A DNA stretch of 63,530 bases from a virus (IMGVR_UViG_3300030109_005803:1-63530), one strand, 5' to 3'; counted from the stretch's first letter, positions 54,675 to 62,064 are shown. Made by a program: numbers and translations. The notes: a model not told the origin generated them from the sequence alone.

Positions 54675-55924
54675 TAGTATACCTTTACTTCGTATGAATC
54701 GTAGCCCTTACGGTCTTCCCAAGAGCCTTTTTCTTCGTTTATTGAGGTGAACAAATCATCCCATCTCTGAATGAATTTATCGAACCCAAATCGATCCTCC
54801 GACCATTGGCGGCCGGCGAGACCCAATTCTCTTCTAGACTCCGGAGTCATTTCATAAAGTTCCACCAGAGCATTGATAAAATCGTCCTTCTTCAGACGAT
54901 CCTCATAAATGTATGGAACCTGCTGAGATCCAATGATGGCTTTAGAGATCGGGTTCAGTCCGATGCCAAAAAATTTCTCCCCATCAGTTACCTGATCCTG
55001 CAAGCCGCCGGTCATGTTAACCAATATGGGTGTGCCACAAGAAAGCGATTCCAAGGTTGAGAGACCAAACCCTTCGGCATCAGAAATGCAAACAGTAATA
55101 TCTGCCATATTATACATCCCTGCAAGGTCACTGGCACTGACTTTCTCTCTGGAGAACAAGACTTCACCATTTGTCAGCCCTAGCTCATGGATTATCGCCT
55201 CTAGATCTTGTCCATTATTGTCCTTGATATCAGTATGCATAATAAGACAAGCCTTATCGTGCCCTACCTTGTCTAAAAATTCTTTAAACCACCATATCAA
55301 GGTGCCAGATTGCTTGCGGCGCGCGTTACGACTATTCCAAAAACAGACAAATTTATCATCCAAATTTTTAGACACTCTCCAAGTCTTAACCTCTTCCACC
55401 GAGTGTGGTTTAAAAACATCAGGATTTACAGCATGTGGAATATAAGAAGAATCTACTTCTGGTGTCACTGTCTCAACTATATCATGCGTAACTTTAGATA
55501 TACATGCAACATGATCATTTGAAAGATAGAATTTGCGATTAAATTTCGGGTATGGATAATTGTCCCAAACATGATAATAGACCATTGGCACGTGTGCCCT
55601 AACTTCGTTCTCAATTGCCCATAACCATTCATAGAATCTTGGATCTGTCATAAACCAAAGTATATCCGGCTTTTGTTGTCGAATCATCGCACGGACCATA
55701 TCTGGGTTTCCGTAACCGTCGACGGGCCAAATAACCCAATCATTACCCCAAGTCTCAGTTTTTTGAGGATCATAACTAGCGTGCTTGATCGCGCCACCAA
55801 ATGAAACAAACTGGTACTTGCCAGTCTTAAGCATCCCTTCAATAATATACTTTGTTTGAGTTCCGACACCACTCGGAGATAGCGGATGATCGCTAATGGT
55901 GAAAATCTTAATCTTGTCTGACAT
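54674..55924 (-). CDS. Group 1 glycosyltransferase (GT4-like)
   Basis: This 416-residue GT-B protein has SDHPLSPSGVGTQTKYIIEG at the N-terminus, FVCFWNSRNARRKQSGTLIW in the linker and ISDAEGFGLSTLESLSCGTP at the donor site, with both expected Glu. The motif TGGLQDQVTDG follows. It is the first island gene transcribed and is followed at once by the other transferases, so transferases precede the sugar-building genes in the transcript. It may be the priming or first-addition enzyme, which is inference. Confidence 0.84.
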   Translation of the reverse strand: MSDKIKIFTISDHPLSPSGVGTQTKYIIEGMLKTGKYQFVSFGGAIKHASYDPQKTETWGNDWVIWPVDGYGNPDMVRAMIRQQKPDILWFMTDPRFYEWLWAIENEVRAHVPMVYYHVWDNYPYPKFNRKFYLSNDHVACISKVTHDIVETVTPEVDSSYIPHAVNPDVFKPHSVEEVKTWRVSKNLDDKFVCFWNSRNARRKQSGTLIWWFKEFLDKVGHDKACLIMHTDIKDNNGQDLEAIIHELGLTNGEVLFSREKVSASDLAGMYNMADITVCISDAEGFGLSTLESLSCGTPILVNMTGGLQDQVTDGEKFFGIGLNPISKAIIGSQQVPYIYEDRLKKDDFINALVELYEMTPESRRELGLAGRQWSEDRFGFDKFIQRWDDLFTSINEEKGSWEDRKGYDSYEVKVY

Positions 55925-55932
55925 TTAGGTTC

Positions 55933-56715
55933 CTATCTACAGTGTTCAGTTTTGCGCAATGAACAGGGATAAGGCTTTAAGCAATTAAGTCTATTTTTAA
56001 TAGAAAAGCCTTTTTGGATATTGTATATTGCTTGGTATAAAATTTTAAGGGCGTTCTCAGTTTTTTTGGCGCCACTTGTTACTCTAAATATCTCTACTCT
56101 GTTCTTTTTAGCTGTTCTTTTTAGCAAAGCAAAGTGCGTCTCTACATCCTCAGGATTTAAATTGTGCTTCTGGCAAAAGAAATGTTTGTATAAGGTCAAC
56201 TGATACGTAACCATCTTTTCAGCCTTTTTGCGGGAATCCCAGCCCCAAGAGCAAGTCTTCCAATCAAAAAGATGGTACTTGTCTCCTACTTTAACAACAG
56301 CATCCACAAATCCTTTAAAGTGAAACCCAAAGTTTTCTATCTCTTCGTACAGAAGTTCCTCGGAGGAATACACCTCGTAGTCTCCAAAGTAGCTTTTAAG
56401 TGCGTCTTCAACTTCAGCCAGTACCTCGGGTCCAGCAGCGCGCATTTGTTCAACATTCTTCTGATTTACTTCGATATTTTTTTCCGCAAGTTTTTCTAGT
56501 TCTTGGTCAAAGCCAATCTGAAACACCTTTGCTTCATCGATGTTCTCACGGAGAAGTTTCTTCTCGCATACATCGTGGACAGCAGTTCCGAATGCGGTGT
56601 ATTCATTACCCTCAAAGGAAGCAACCTTCTCGATCCAGCTTTTCTTGTGGTAATGCGGGCAGTGGGCCCAATCTTTTAGTTCAGAGTATGATATATGTTT
56701 CTTAGTGGTCATCAT
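55933..56715 (-). CDS. PD-(D/E)XK superfamily nuclease (RecB/Cas4-like)
   Basis: This 260-residue protein begins with YSELKDWAHCPHYHKKSWIE, the N-terminal Q/Y and Cys motif seen in RecB-family nucleases. It has GTAVHDVCEK in the first helix, the catalytic core FKGFVDAVV ... YHLFDWKTCS (D ... D-x-K) and a QLTLYKHFF helix. The C-terminal Cys (NCLKPYPCSLRKTEHC) could form, with the N-terminal Cys, an Fe-S cluster like Cas4/AddB, although the spacing is not canonical. Phages use such nucleases in replication or recombination. It overlaps the metallopeptidase-like gene by 14 bases. Confidence 0.82.
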   Translation of the reverse strand: MMTTKKHISYSELKDWAHCPHYHKKSWIEKVASFEGNEYTAFGTAVHDVCEKKLLRENIDEAKVFQIGFDQELEKLAEKNIEVNQKNVEQMRAAGPEVLAEVEDALKSYFGDYEVYSSEELLYEEIENFGFHFKGFVDAVVKVGDKYHLFDWKTCSWGWDSRKKAEKMVTYQLTLYKHFFCQKHNLNPEDVETHFALLKRTAKKNRVEIFRVTSGAKKTENALKILYQAIYNIQKGFSIKNRLNCLKPYPCSLRKTEHCR

Positions 56716-57331
56716 TTAGAGCATCTACTACTTTCTGGTACAACACCGGACTTATTTTTTTAACATACTGTGGGCTCTCTGTAAAGTATTTTTCAAAGCC
56801 ATTAGCAAAATATTCCTCAATGGAGGTTGCTCCATATGGGGAGCAAAATAGACCCATCGTGAGTGTTTGAAGCTTTGGATAACCAACCACGTTAGCCAAA
56901 AAGTCATCAAACATCTTATTGTATTCCAACATCTCATAGCGAATGCGCGGCATCTGATCAAACCCCTCGCCCTGCAACAAGAAATACAGCTTCCTTCTTT
57001 TACCTAAGAACTCTGCCAACATTCTATTATCATAGATAGCGTGCGGATTTTCGGATTCTACAGCGTGAGCCGCTTCGTGAACAAAGTTCTCAATCATATC
57101 CTCGTTCGTAGGTTCACCTAGTTTCATGTAGATGGCCCCGTGGTTATAAGCAGCGTTACGTCCGTCAAGAGCCGCATTATCCGAGATATAACATATGTCA
57201 ACGTTTCGCAAAACAGACTTTGGTAATATCCGTTCTATCTGATGACAGAATAAAGGAATGTCTACGGCTGGTTCTGTTTCACCGTAGACAAACACTGGAA
57301 TATCGTAGATGTAGTACTCTCTACTAAACAT
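56702..57331 (-). CDS. Zinc-metallopeptidase-like protein (HExxH)
   Basis: The protein is about 209 residues from the ATG at 57331. A TTG start 21 bases earlier would overlap the previous gene more deeply and lacks a better ribosome site, so I chose the ATG. It has FVHEAAHAVE (HExxH, near 85) and a downstream helix SIEEYFANGFEKYF with a Glu as probable third ligand. This gluzincin pattern resembles the anthrax lethal factor/PPEP-type fold. No signal peptide is seen, so it may act inside the infected cell on host or phage proteins. Substrate unknown. Confidence 0.68.
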   Translation of the reverse strand: MFSREYYIYDIPVFVYGETEPAVDIPLFCHQIERILPKSVLRNVDICYISDNAALDGRNAAYNHGAIYMKLGEPTNEDMIENFVHEAAHAVESENPHAIYDNRMLAEFLGKRRKLYFLLQGEGFDQMPRIRYEMLEYNKMFDDFLANVVGYPKLQTLTMGLFCSPYGATSIEEYFANGFEKYFTESPQYVKKISPVLYQKVVDALNDDH

Positions 57332-57560
57332 TTTGCTTTTCCATCGTTTCAACGTCGGCTAGTGCCTGTTCGTATCCACGAAGAAAATTCTCTTCTGCAA
57401 CTGCTAGTAAGAACTCCGGGAACTCAGCCGCAAAGACTTCAACTGCCATATCAACAGTTACATCTTCGGTCCGAGCCAATCTCTCGCCAATGTAATTAAC
57501 GACTAGTTCTTTGAGTCCCGTCTCAGAACTCACAGTTTCATTTAAATCTATATTTTCCAT
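57324..57560 (-). CDS. Conserved small acidic protein of T4-like marine phages
   Basis: This 78-residue protein starts at an ATG with GAGG seven bases upstream, the ribosome site overlapping the PhoH stop. A longer frame with an upstream start is less likely. MENIDLNETVSSETGLKELV and FPEFLLAVAEENFLRGYEQA are patterns I associate with a small protein found beside phoH in cyanophage-type genomes. It is acidic and helical. Its function has not, to my knowledge, been determined. Confidence 0.72.
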   Translation of the reverse strand: MENIDLNETVSSETGLKELVVNYIGERLARTEDVTVDMAVEVFAAEFPEFLLAVAEENFLRGYEQALADVETMEKQNV

Positions 57561-57567
57561 TTTAACC

Positions 57568-58887
57568 TCACAAATTTTGTGCGGCGAAAGTAGCAACTCT
57601 TGAACGTTCACCCTTTAGGAGGGTTACGTGAGCAGCCAACTCAAAGTCTTTAAATTTCTCAACAGCATGAGTCAGGCCGTTCGTCGTAGCATCTATGTAA
57701 ACGTTATCAATCTGTTCCACATCGCCAGTCAACACAATCTTGGTTCCTTCACCAACTCTTGTTATTATAGTCTTTAATTCGTGAGTTGTCAAGTTTTGTG
57801 CCTCATCAATTATAATAAAGGCTTTTCCGATAGAGCGGCCGCGGATATAAGTGATTGCTTCAATCTCAATCGTGCCCTTCTCCAAGTACATATCCAAAGT
57901 AACCTTGTCATTTCCCATTAGGGTCTGAAGGTTGTCTTGAATTGGCATCAACCAAGGAGACATCTTTTCCTCCATCGTGCCCGGTAAGAAACCTATGTCC
58001 TTTCCTAGCGGCTGTACGGGTCTAGAAACGATTAGACGAGTGTAGACGGATGATCTGTCGTCTAGGGTCTGTTCAAGAGCTGCAGCGATCGCACAGAGCG
58101 TCTTACCGCTACCTGCTTTACCAATCGCAGTGATAACCTCAATGTCTGGATCCATAAGAGCGTCAATCAAGAAAGATTGCTCTTTGTTTCTCGGCTTGAT
58201 CCCCCACACTCCTCTTTTTTCTTTACGCAATTGTCTAACCGGCGTATGTTCATTGAGGAACCTTCCCAATGCAGTCTTCTTTTCATTTGCATTGGAAATC
58301 AGCATCACATATTCATTTGTCTTGAGATTTCTGCCTTCAAGATAAACGTCTTTTTTATCATAGAATTGATCTATTATCCCATCGTCTACTAGAACCTCTG
58401 AGAAACCAGTGTATATACTGTCACTGTCATCGACAATCTGTTGATTTTGGAAATCCTCACAGGGCAGCCCAATAGCATCCGCAATAACCCGCATGTTAAT
58501 GTCGCGGGAAACAAGGATAACTTTTCTTTCGGATTCCCTCGCGACAGTTCTGGCCGTTGCGATAATAAGGTGATCAGGGATCTTAATGTCTAGATCTTGC
58601 GGTAGGTCATCTCTGTCTATATCTGCCGCAGATATTGATTTAACAATCCCCAGACCCTGGCGAATGCGTACACCTTTTTTGAGGCTGCCTTTGGAGCGAA
58701 GTTCGTCCCAGATACGAATAATCTTTCGCGCCTGCACCCCTACAAGGTCTTGACGCTTCTTATGCTTATCAATTTCCTCAAAAACTTTTAAAGGAACGTA
58801 TACATCATTGTTTTTAAAAGCGTATATTGCGTCTGCGTTCGTTAGATAAACACTGGTATCTAACACATAAATCTTCTTACGGCTCAT
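57568..58887 (-). CDS. phoH: PIN-domain / PhoH-type ATPase
   Basis: This 439-residue protein has an N-terminal PIN nuclease domain with acidic residues at VLDTSVYLT (D9), in the EEIDK helix (E37-E38 region), and DHLIIATA and VSRDIN around 105-130. A C-terminal PhoH-like ATPase has Walker A AIGKAGSGKTLCAIA near 255 and Walker B AFIIIDEAQN. The PhoH2 arrangement (PIN plus RNA helicase/ATPase) suggests an RNA-unwinding and cleaving enzyme. phoH is one of the commonest auxiliary genes of marine phages; its link to phosphate starvation is only partly supported. A hairpin just before the gene covers the ribosome site. Confidence 0.9.
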   Translation of the reverse strand: MSRKKIYVLDTSVYLTNADAIYAFKNNDVYVPLKVFEEIDKHKKRQDLVGVQARKIIRIWDELRSKGSLKKGVRIRQGLGIVKSISAADIDRDDLPQDLDIKIPDHLIIATARTVARESERKVILVSRDINMRVIADAIGLPCEDFQNQQIVDDSDSIYTGFSEVLVDDGIIDQFYDKKDVYLEGRNLKTNEYVMLISNANEKKTALGRFLNEHTPVRQLRKEKRGVWGIKPRNKEQSFLIDALMDPDIEVITAIGKAGSGKTLCAIAAALEQTLDDRSSVYTRLIVSRPVQPLGKDIGFLPGTMEEKMSPWLMPIQDNLQTLMGNDKVTLDMYLEKGTIEIEAITYIRGRSIGKAFIIIDEAQNLTTHELKTIITRVGEGTKIVLTGDVEQIDNVYIDATTNGLTHAVEKFKDFELAAHVTLLKGERSRVATFAAQNL

Positions 58888-58893
58888 TACAAC

Positions 58894-58913
58894 CCTATTC
58901 TAAACTAAATAGG
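58894..58913 (-). promoter_or_regulatory. Hairpin over the phoH ribosome-binding site
   Basis: CCTATT and AATAGG form a 6-bp stem with an 8-base loop in the phoH leader. The second arm leads straight into the AGGG before the ATG at 58887. In the RNA this could hide the ribosome site and tune translation. The stem is short, so the effect may be small. Confidence 0.3.
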
Positions 58914-58921
58914 CAGTACTT

Positions 58922-59440
58922 TTAATAGTTTCCTACTTTTGCTATATCACCTGATGTTAGAACCTCTACTTTTGACGGTTTTAAGTCACCGTCGGACAAA
59001 GGAGGTGGTTCCATTCCAGCATCTGATACAAGCGTTGAAGAACTTTGGATTTTGCCGCCGCCTACACTCCATAGCATTTCGATGCCCAATTCTTCGCACA
59101 CATCCATCTCTGGAGTATTATCAGTTTTGCGATCTCCACCATTAGCAAAATAATCTGGCTTAATCCTCCGGAGCGCTTCACATACGGTACCGTCCCTATC
59201 ATCAACATTAGTTGTTTCTCCGGTTGCAGTAAAGCCTTCCAGAATCTCACATCGCTCATCAAATGGCATAAAGATATAGCCCTTCTTTCGCATTAGCCAG
59301 TCATCTGAATTGACAATGACAACTACGTGACCATATTTAGATGCTTCCTGAATCATGCGAAGGTGTCCAATATGTACAGGATCAAACCCTCCCGAAACAC
59401 ACACGGTTGTATAGGGAGTCGATCTAGGTTCACTACTCAT
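58922..59440 (-). CDS. Nucleotidyltransferase of the HldE/RfaE C-domain type
   Basis: About 172 residues from the ATG at 59440, chosen because it is 9 bases after GAGG; an ATG 6 bases earlier is possible, and a far upstream start would overlap the preceding gene. It has the Rossmann nucleotidyltransferase motif SGGFDPVHIGHL, NSDDWLMRKKG and the C-terminal SSSTLV. This type transfers AMP to heptose 1-phosphate (HldE C-domain) or acts on glycerol or ethanolamine phosphates. With the GmhA-like isomerase in the island, ADP-heptose-like chemistry is a reasonable suggestion, but kinase and phosphatase are missing. Confidence 0.8.
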   Translation of the reverse strand: MSSEPRSTPYTTVCVSGGFDPVHIGHLRMIQEASKYGHVVVIVNSDDWLMRKKGYIFMPFDERCEILEGFTATGETTNVDDRDGTVCEALRRIKPDYFANGGDRKTDNTPEMDVCEELGIEMLWSVGGGKIQSSSTLVSDAGMEPPPLSDGDLKPSKVEVLTSGDIAKVGNY

Positions 59441-59672
59441 CTTCATCGCCCTCTGTACTGGAGAGAAAGTTTCTCTCAATAGCACCAATCGCTTCTTCCG
59501 CGTCTGCCAAATTACCAATTGCAGCGGCAATCTCGCCAACAACGCTTGGATGCTCAGCGACCCCCATGGGGTTATTCAAATACAGTTCAATAACAGCAAT
59601 CGCCTCTTGCCTATCTGCTTCAAAGCGGGCCAGGGTTGCTCGTACTAACTGTTCAGCCATCATATTACTCAT
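59433..59672 (-). CDS. Small helical protein of unknown function
   Basis: This 79-residue acidic protein has a strong ribosome site (AGGAG) and an ATG (MSNMMAEQLVRATLARFEAD). It overlaps the nucleotidyltransferase gene by eight bases. The composition is Ala/Glu-rich with a likely two-helix fold. It lies between the tRNA genes and the nucleotidyltransferase. No motif recognised. Confidence 0.62.
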   Translation of the reverse strand: MSNMMAEQLVRATLARFEADRQEAIAVIELYLNNPMGVAEHPSVVGEIAAAIGNLADAEEAIGAIERNFLSSTEGDEDE

Positions 59673-59692
59673 TTTTCTCTCCTATTATAAAA

Positions 59693-59770
59693 TGGTCGGC
59701 GTGGTAGGATTCGAACCTACGACCCCCTGCTCCCAAAGCAGGTGCGCTAACCAGACTGCGCTACACGCCG
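59693..59770 (-). tRNA. tRNA-Pro (anticodon UGG)
   Basis: This is a complete cloverleaf of 75 bases plus an encoded CCA. The acceptor arms CGGCGTG / CACGCCG pair over 7 bp, the anticodon stem CCTGC/GCAGG is perfect and the loop TTTGGGA gives UGG. The T arm is GTAGG-TTCGAAT-CCTAC. It is the last of three tandem tRNA genes transcribed. A UGG tRNA reads CCA and other proline codons. Confidence 0.95.
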
Positions 59771-59773
59771 AAA

Positions 59774-59849
59774 TGGTGGAGATGACAGGAGTCGAACCTG
59801 CGACCTGATGCGTGCAAGGCAACTGCTCTCCCAACTGAGCTACATCCCC
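59774..59849 (-). tRNA. tRNA-Ala (anticodon UGC)
   Basis: The length is 76 bases with an encoded CCA. The acceptor GGGGATG / CATCTCC includes the G3-U70 wobble pair that identifies alanine tRNAs. The anticodon loop CTTGCAC gives UGC; the stem has one T-T mismatch. Only three bases separate it from tRNA-Pro, so the cluster is processed from one transcript. Confidence 0.93.
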
Positions 59850-59866
59850 AAAAATATTCAACTTTA

Positions 59867-59932
<66 letters not shown>

Positions 59933-59942
<10 letters not shown>

Positions 59943-60145
59943 ACGCTGACCCATAATACCTTATAGGGCAGGTAGTTTACAGGACTTATTATTTTGACCG
60001 GGAACAGTCCCTCACTTTCTGCCCAATGAAGATGACTGACCTCTATATCCATAGTCAGAACATACTCTTCATCAAGTTTGGGGTAATGAAAGTTGTAGTG
60101 CCCCATTGTTGATGGGTACACAATTGTGTCTTTTTTGATTTTCAT
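59933..60145 (-). CDS. 70-residue protein whose stop lies inside tRNA-Thr
   Basis: The frame reads from the ATG at 60145 (MKIKKDTIVYPSTMGHYNFH) to a TAG formed by bases 8-10 of tRNA-Thr. A sigma-70 promoter just upstream would start transcription close to this ATG, so translation would be leaderless. An upstream in-frame ATG at 60160 lies within the promoter. The C-terminus is rich in aromatic and hydrophobic residues. No family recognised. Overlap of a coding end with a tRNA suggests the gene is expressed before or independently of tRNA processing. Confidence 0.45.
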
Positions 60146-60151
60146 TTTTCT

Positions 60152-60180
60152 ACTATACATGATATTCTCTAACAAGTCAA
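60152..60180 (-). promoter_or_regulatory. Sigma-70-type promoter before the tRNA cluster
   Basis: TTGACT (60175-60180) and TATAGT (60152-60157) are separated by 17 bases on the minus strand. The start is expected near 60145, which is the first base of an ATG, so the first mRNA would have almost no leader. The same transcript would run through tRNA-Thr, tRNA-Ala and tRNA-Pro. Confidence 0.62.
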
Positions 60181-60190
60181 ATTAATTTTG

Positions 60191-60454
60191 TTAGATAGGG
60201 TCATACAGACTTTCGTCCTCGTACTCCTCTGGCTCCTCTGTGTAGAGGACAATTGTATAAAGCCCATTCCAATCTGTTGGAATCAGCCTTCTTAATATTT
60301 TTGAATCTTCTCGGGTGTCGGCATGAACATACAAAGCCATACCGAGAGTACTTTGGCTAACATCATAAAGACCGCGATCCCCGAACTCTGTGATTGCTTT
60401 GAGGATTAGCTCCTCTTTTTCTCTCTTTGAGAGACGATTCTTTTTGCTGGACAC
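60191..60454 (-). CDS. 87-residue protein of unknown function
   Basis: It starts at GTG sharing one base with the stop of the upstream gene, and ends about 10 bases before the promoter at 60152-60180. The N-terminus is highly basic (KKNRLSKREKEELILKAITE), followed by strand-like IVLYTEEPEEYEDESLYDPI. The only later Met is too far in to be a good start. Function unknown. Confidence 0.6.
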   Translation of the reverse strand: MSSKKNRLSKREKEELILKAITEFGDRGLYDVSQSTLGMALYVHADTREDSKILRRLIPTDWNGLYTIVLYTEEPEEYEDESLYDPI

Positions 60455-60642
60455 TAGCTTTTCTTTCTTCTAGTCTTTTTATGAAGCTTTTCAAACAAAA
60501 GCTTCTTCCAAAGCGTTCCCTCTATTTCTTCCTCAGACATATTCAAAGAATACAAGCCAGCAAGAATCAAACGGATTTCACGGTTTGATAGATATACTGT
60601 TTTCAAGAACGCTGGAATCTTTTTATTGTTCTGGTCTGCCAT
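60454..60642 (-). CDS. 62-residue basic protein of unknown function
   Basis: The ATG at 60642 follows AAGGAG at 11 bases; a GTG 21 bases further upstream is the alternative start. The protein has an amphipathic helix (NREIRLILAGLYSLNMSEEE) and a very basic end (LHKKTRRKKS), which suggests nucleic acid contact. A promoter with TTGACT and TATTCT lies about 90 bases upstream. Confidence 0.6.
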   Translation of the reverse strand: MADQNNKKIPAFLKTVYLSNREIRLILAGLYSLNMSEEEIEGTLWKKLLFEKLHKKTRRKKS

Positions 60643-60732
60643 CTTTTTATTATCTCCTTCCACTAACTATAAGTAGTTGGAGATTTGTCTTGTCGTCTTG
60701 CTCTTAACCCTCATTGCAACATCATTGCGCTA

Positions 60733-60760
60733 AGAATACGCTATATTCTATATAAGTCAA
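60733..60760 (-). promoter_or_regulatory. Sigma-70-type promoter
   Basis: TTGACT (60755-60760) and TATTCT (60733-60738) have a 16-base spacer on the minus strand. It lies over the stop codon of the lipoprotein gene and upstream of two small genes. The -10 box matches consensus at four of six positions. Confidence 0.45.
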
Positions 60761-61314
60761 GAACCTTTTTTAAGATAAACACCACTATTAGAATTATATC
60801 TGTTAGACATCGTCGGCAATCCACCATATTCTGGATCATCAATAACTAAAAACATATCCAATGGAGGATTGGTCTCGGGCCGCCAGCTGAACACCAACAA
60901 TCTCTCCTCTTCATACCAGTACCAATCAAACTCATTATTTTTAACAAGGTCAAAAACATTGACGCATCCATTTTGATTATTTGTAATCGCTGGAAGCAGG
61001 CTATCATACAAAGCATGCCCTGAATATAGTTCAACGTTTTCGCCACAGACTCTTACTCTTCCTTCTTCTCCATTGGGAAACTCAACAGATAAAGAAAAGT
61101 AGTCGGCTACCACTATTTCAGAAGATATGTTTCTTGCAAAACAGTAGACTACTATACCAAGTGTATTTTGACTGTCGGGATACCCAGTGCCCCAAAGGCA
61201 AGACATGTCGAACATATAATCGCCATAGTCTGTGTCAGCTACTGGCTCTGGGTTTTCTGAGACAACTGCGCAAGAGAATAAAAAGAATATTAAAGTAAAG
61301 AATACTCTATACAT
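60757..61314 (-). CDS. Putative phage-encoded lipoprotein
   Basis: The 185-residue product has a short signal peptide (MYRVFFTLIFFLFSCAVVSE) with a lipobox ending at Cys15 (LFSC), so the mature protein would be lipid-anchored outside the inner membrane. The rest has six or so Cys in loops (MSCLWGTG, VVYCFARN, RVCGENVEL, NGCVNVF), compatible with disulfides. The gene has its own near-consensus promoter. Phage lipoproteins often exclude superinfecting phages, a guess here. No domain recognised. Confidence 0.65.
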   Translation of the reverse strand: MYRVFFTLIFFLFSCAVVSENPEPVADTDYGDYMFDMSCLWGTGYPDSQNTLGIVVYCFARNISSEIVVADYFSLSVEFPNGEEGRVRVCGENVELYSGHALYDSLLPAITNNQNGCVNVFDLVKNNEFDWYWYEEERLLVFSWRPETNPPLDMFLVIDDPEYGGLPTMSNRYNSNSGVYLKKGS

Positions 61315-61329
61315 CTTATATTAATTATT

Positions 61330-61358
61330 ATTATATTAATATTAATTGTATATTGCAA
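61330..61358 (-). promoter_or_regulatory. Near-consensus sigma-70 promoter for the lipoprotein gene
   Basis: TTGCAA (61353-61358) and a perfect TATAAT (61330-61335) are separated by 17 bases on the minus strand. Transcription should start near 61323, nine bases before the ATG, leaving no room for a normal ribosome site. The segment sits just after the tmRNA 3' end. This is the best -10 box in the window. Confidence 0.65.
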
Positions 61359-61377
61359 GTAAAATTTATATTTTTTT

Positions 61378-61690
61378 TGGTGGAGGTGGTGGGAATCGAA
61401 CCCACGTCCAAAGTATTTCCAACTTCAAGTCATTCACAGGCATATCTTGTTTCTCTAAACAAGCAAAGTATCAAATTCGATTCAATCCGCTCAAAAAGGA
61501 AAAAGCGTTCTTTTTTGTTTGTTCTTCTTGGACACCCGGCGAAGAACAACCGGGGATCAAGCAGCTAGTGCTAAACCGTAATCTGCGTCGTTTGCAGTTA
61601 AGTGGTTCTAACTAATGTTTAATGTGATTAAGTTAGCTGTCACAACCTGCACTATCCATCTTCCCAACCCTGTCGAAACCTGTCACCCCC
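61378..61690 (-). ncRNA. ssrA: tmRNA (ssrA), one-piece, phage-encoded
   Basis: The 313-base RNA has the tRNA-like ends of tmRNA. The acceptor GGGGGTG / CACCTCC pairs over 7 bp with a G3-U70 wobble (alanine identity). The 5' side continues ACAGGTTTCGACAGGG, the T arm is GTGGG-TTCGATT-CCCAC, and a CCA is encoded. The internal reading frame gives the tag ANDADYGLALAA (see 61557-61595). tmRNA with SmpB rescues stalled ribosomes and tags the partial protein for proteolysis; after charging, the tag starts with an extra Ala. It is a normal one-piece molecule, not permuted. No SmpB gene is in the window. It may be read through from the gene upstream, as no promoter of its own is obvious. Confidence 0.93.
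61557..61595 (-). other. tmRNA resume frame encoding the tag ANDADYGLALAA
   Basis: The frame begins at the resume codon GCA (61593-61595) and ends in TGA at 61557-61559. It encodes ANDADYGLALAA. The last residues LAA are the expected signal for ClpXP-type proteases, and the AND start is typical of bacterial tags. The tag differs from the Escherichia coli tag ANDENYALAA in the middle and is two residues longer. Confidence 0.88.
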
Positions 61691-61725
61691 CTTATTTTTC
61701 TTCTTGACAAAACGAAAGAAATAGT

Positions 61726-62064
61726 TTATTCTTTGTCCATGCCAAATTTTCTCTTTATATCTACCCACGAACTTGGATTAATACCCAATATTCTTCTTAT
61801 CTCTGCATTAGTGTCAGCAACACTAATAACTGCATTATACAGTGCTTCCTTAGAAATATCAACTATTTTCGACCAAAGATTAAAGCCATACAGCTTGCCA
61901 TTGGTAAGCTTCATGGAACACTCTAACTTTAATCCTATAACTTCTTCAAGAGTTAAAGCAGATAACATTATTTCAAACGCTTCAGAAGACTTACCTTCAT
62001 TACGTAATGTATTTGATAGTGATTTGTTTCTACTAAAACCCTTTTCTATATTAGGGTTTGTCAT
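61726..62064 (-). CDS. 112-residue conserved phage protein of unknown function
   Basis: The protein is basic at both ends with a conserved-looking core: LTLEEVIGLKLECSMKLTNG, LYGFNLWSKIVDISKEALYN and AEIRRILGINPSSWVDIKRK. The second half suggests a helix-turn-helix or a small DNA-binding fold. It is separated from the tmRNA by 35 bases, so both may be in one transcript. Similar proteins are, in my recollection, found in T4-like marine phages; function unknown. Confidence 0.68.
   Translation of the reverse strand: MTNPNIEKGFSRNKSLSNTLRNEGKSSEAFEIMLSALTLEEVIGLKLECSMKLTNGKLYGFNLWSKIVDISKEALYNAVISVADTNAEIRRILGINPSSWVDIKRKFGMDKE

Noticed and set aside
59433-59542. A longer N-terminus for the HldE-like nucleotidyltransferase
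   Set aside because: It would overlap the upstream small gene by about 110 bases, and the extra residues are not like the family; the later ATG has a ribosome site.
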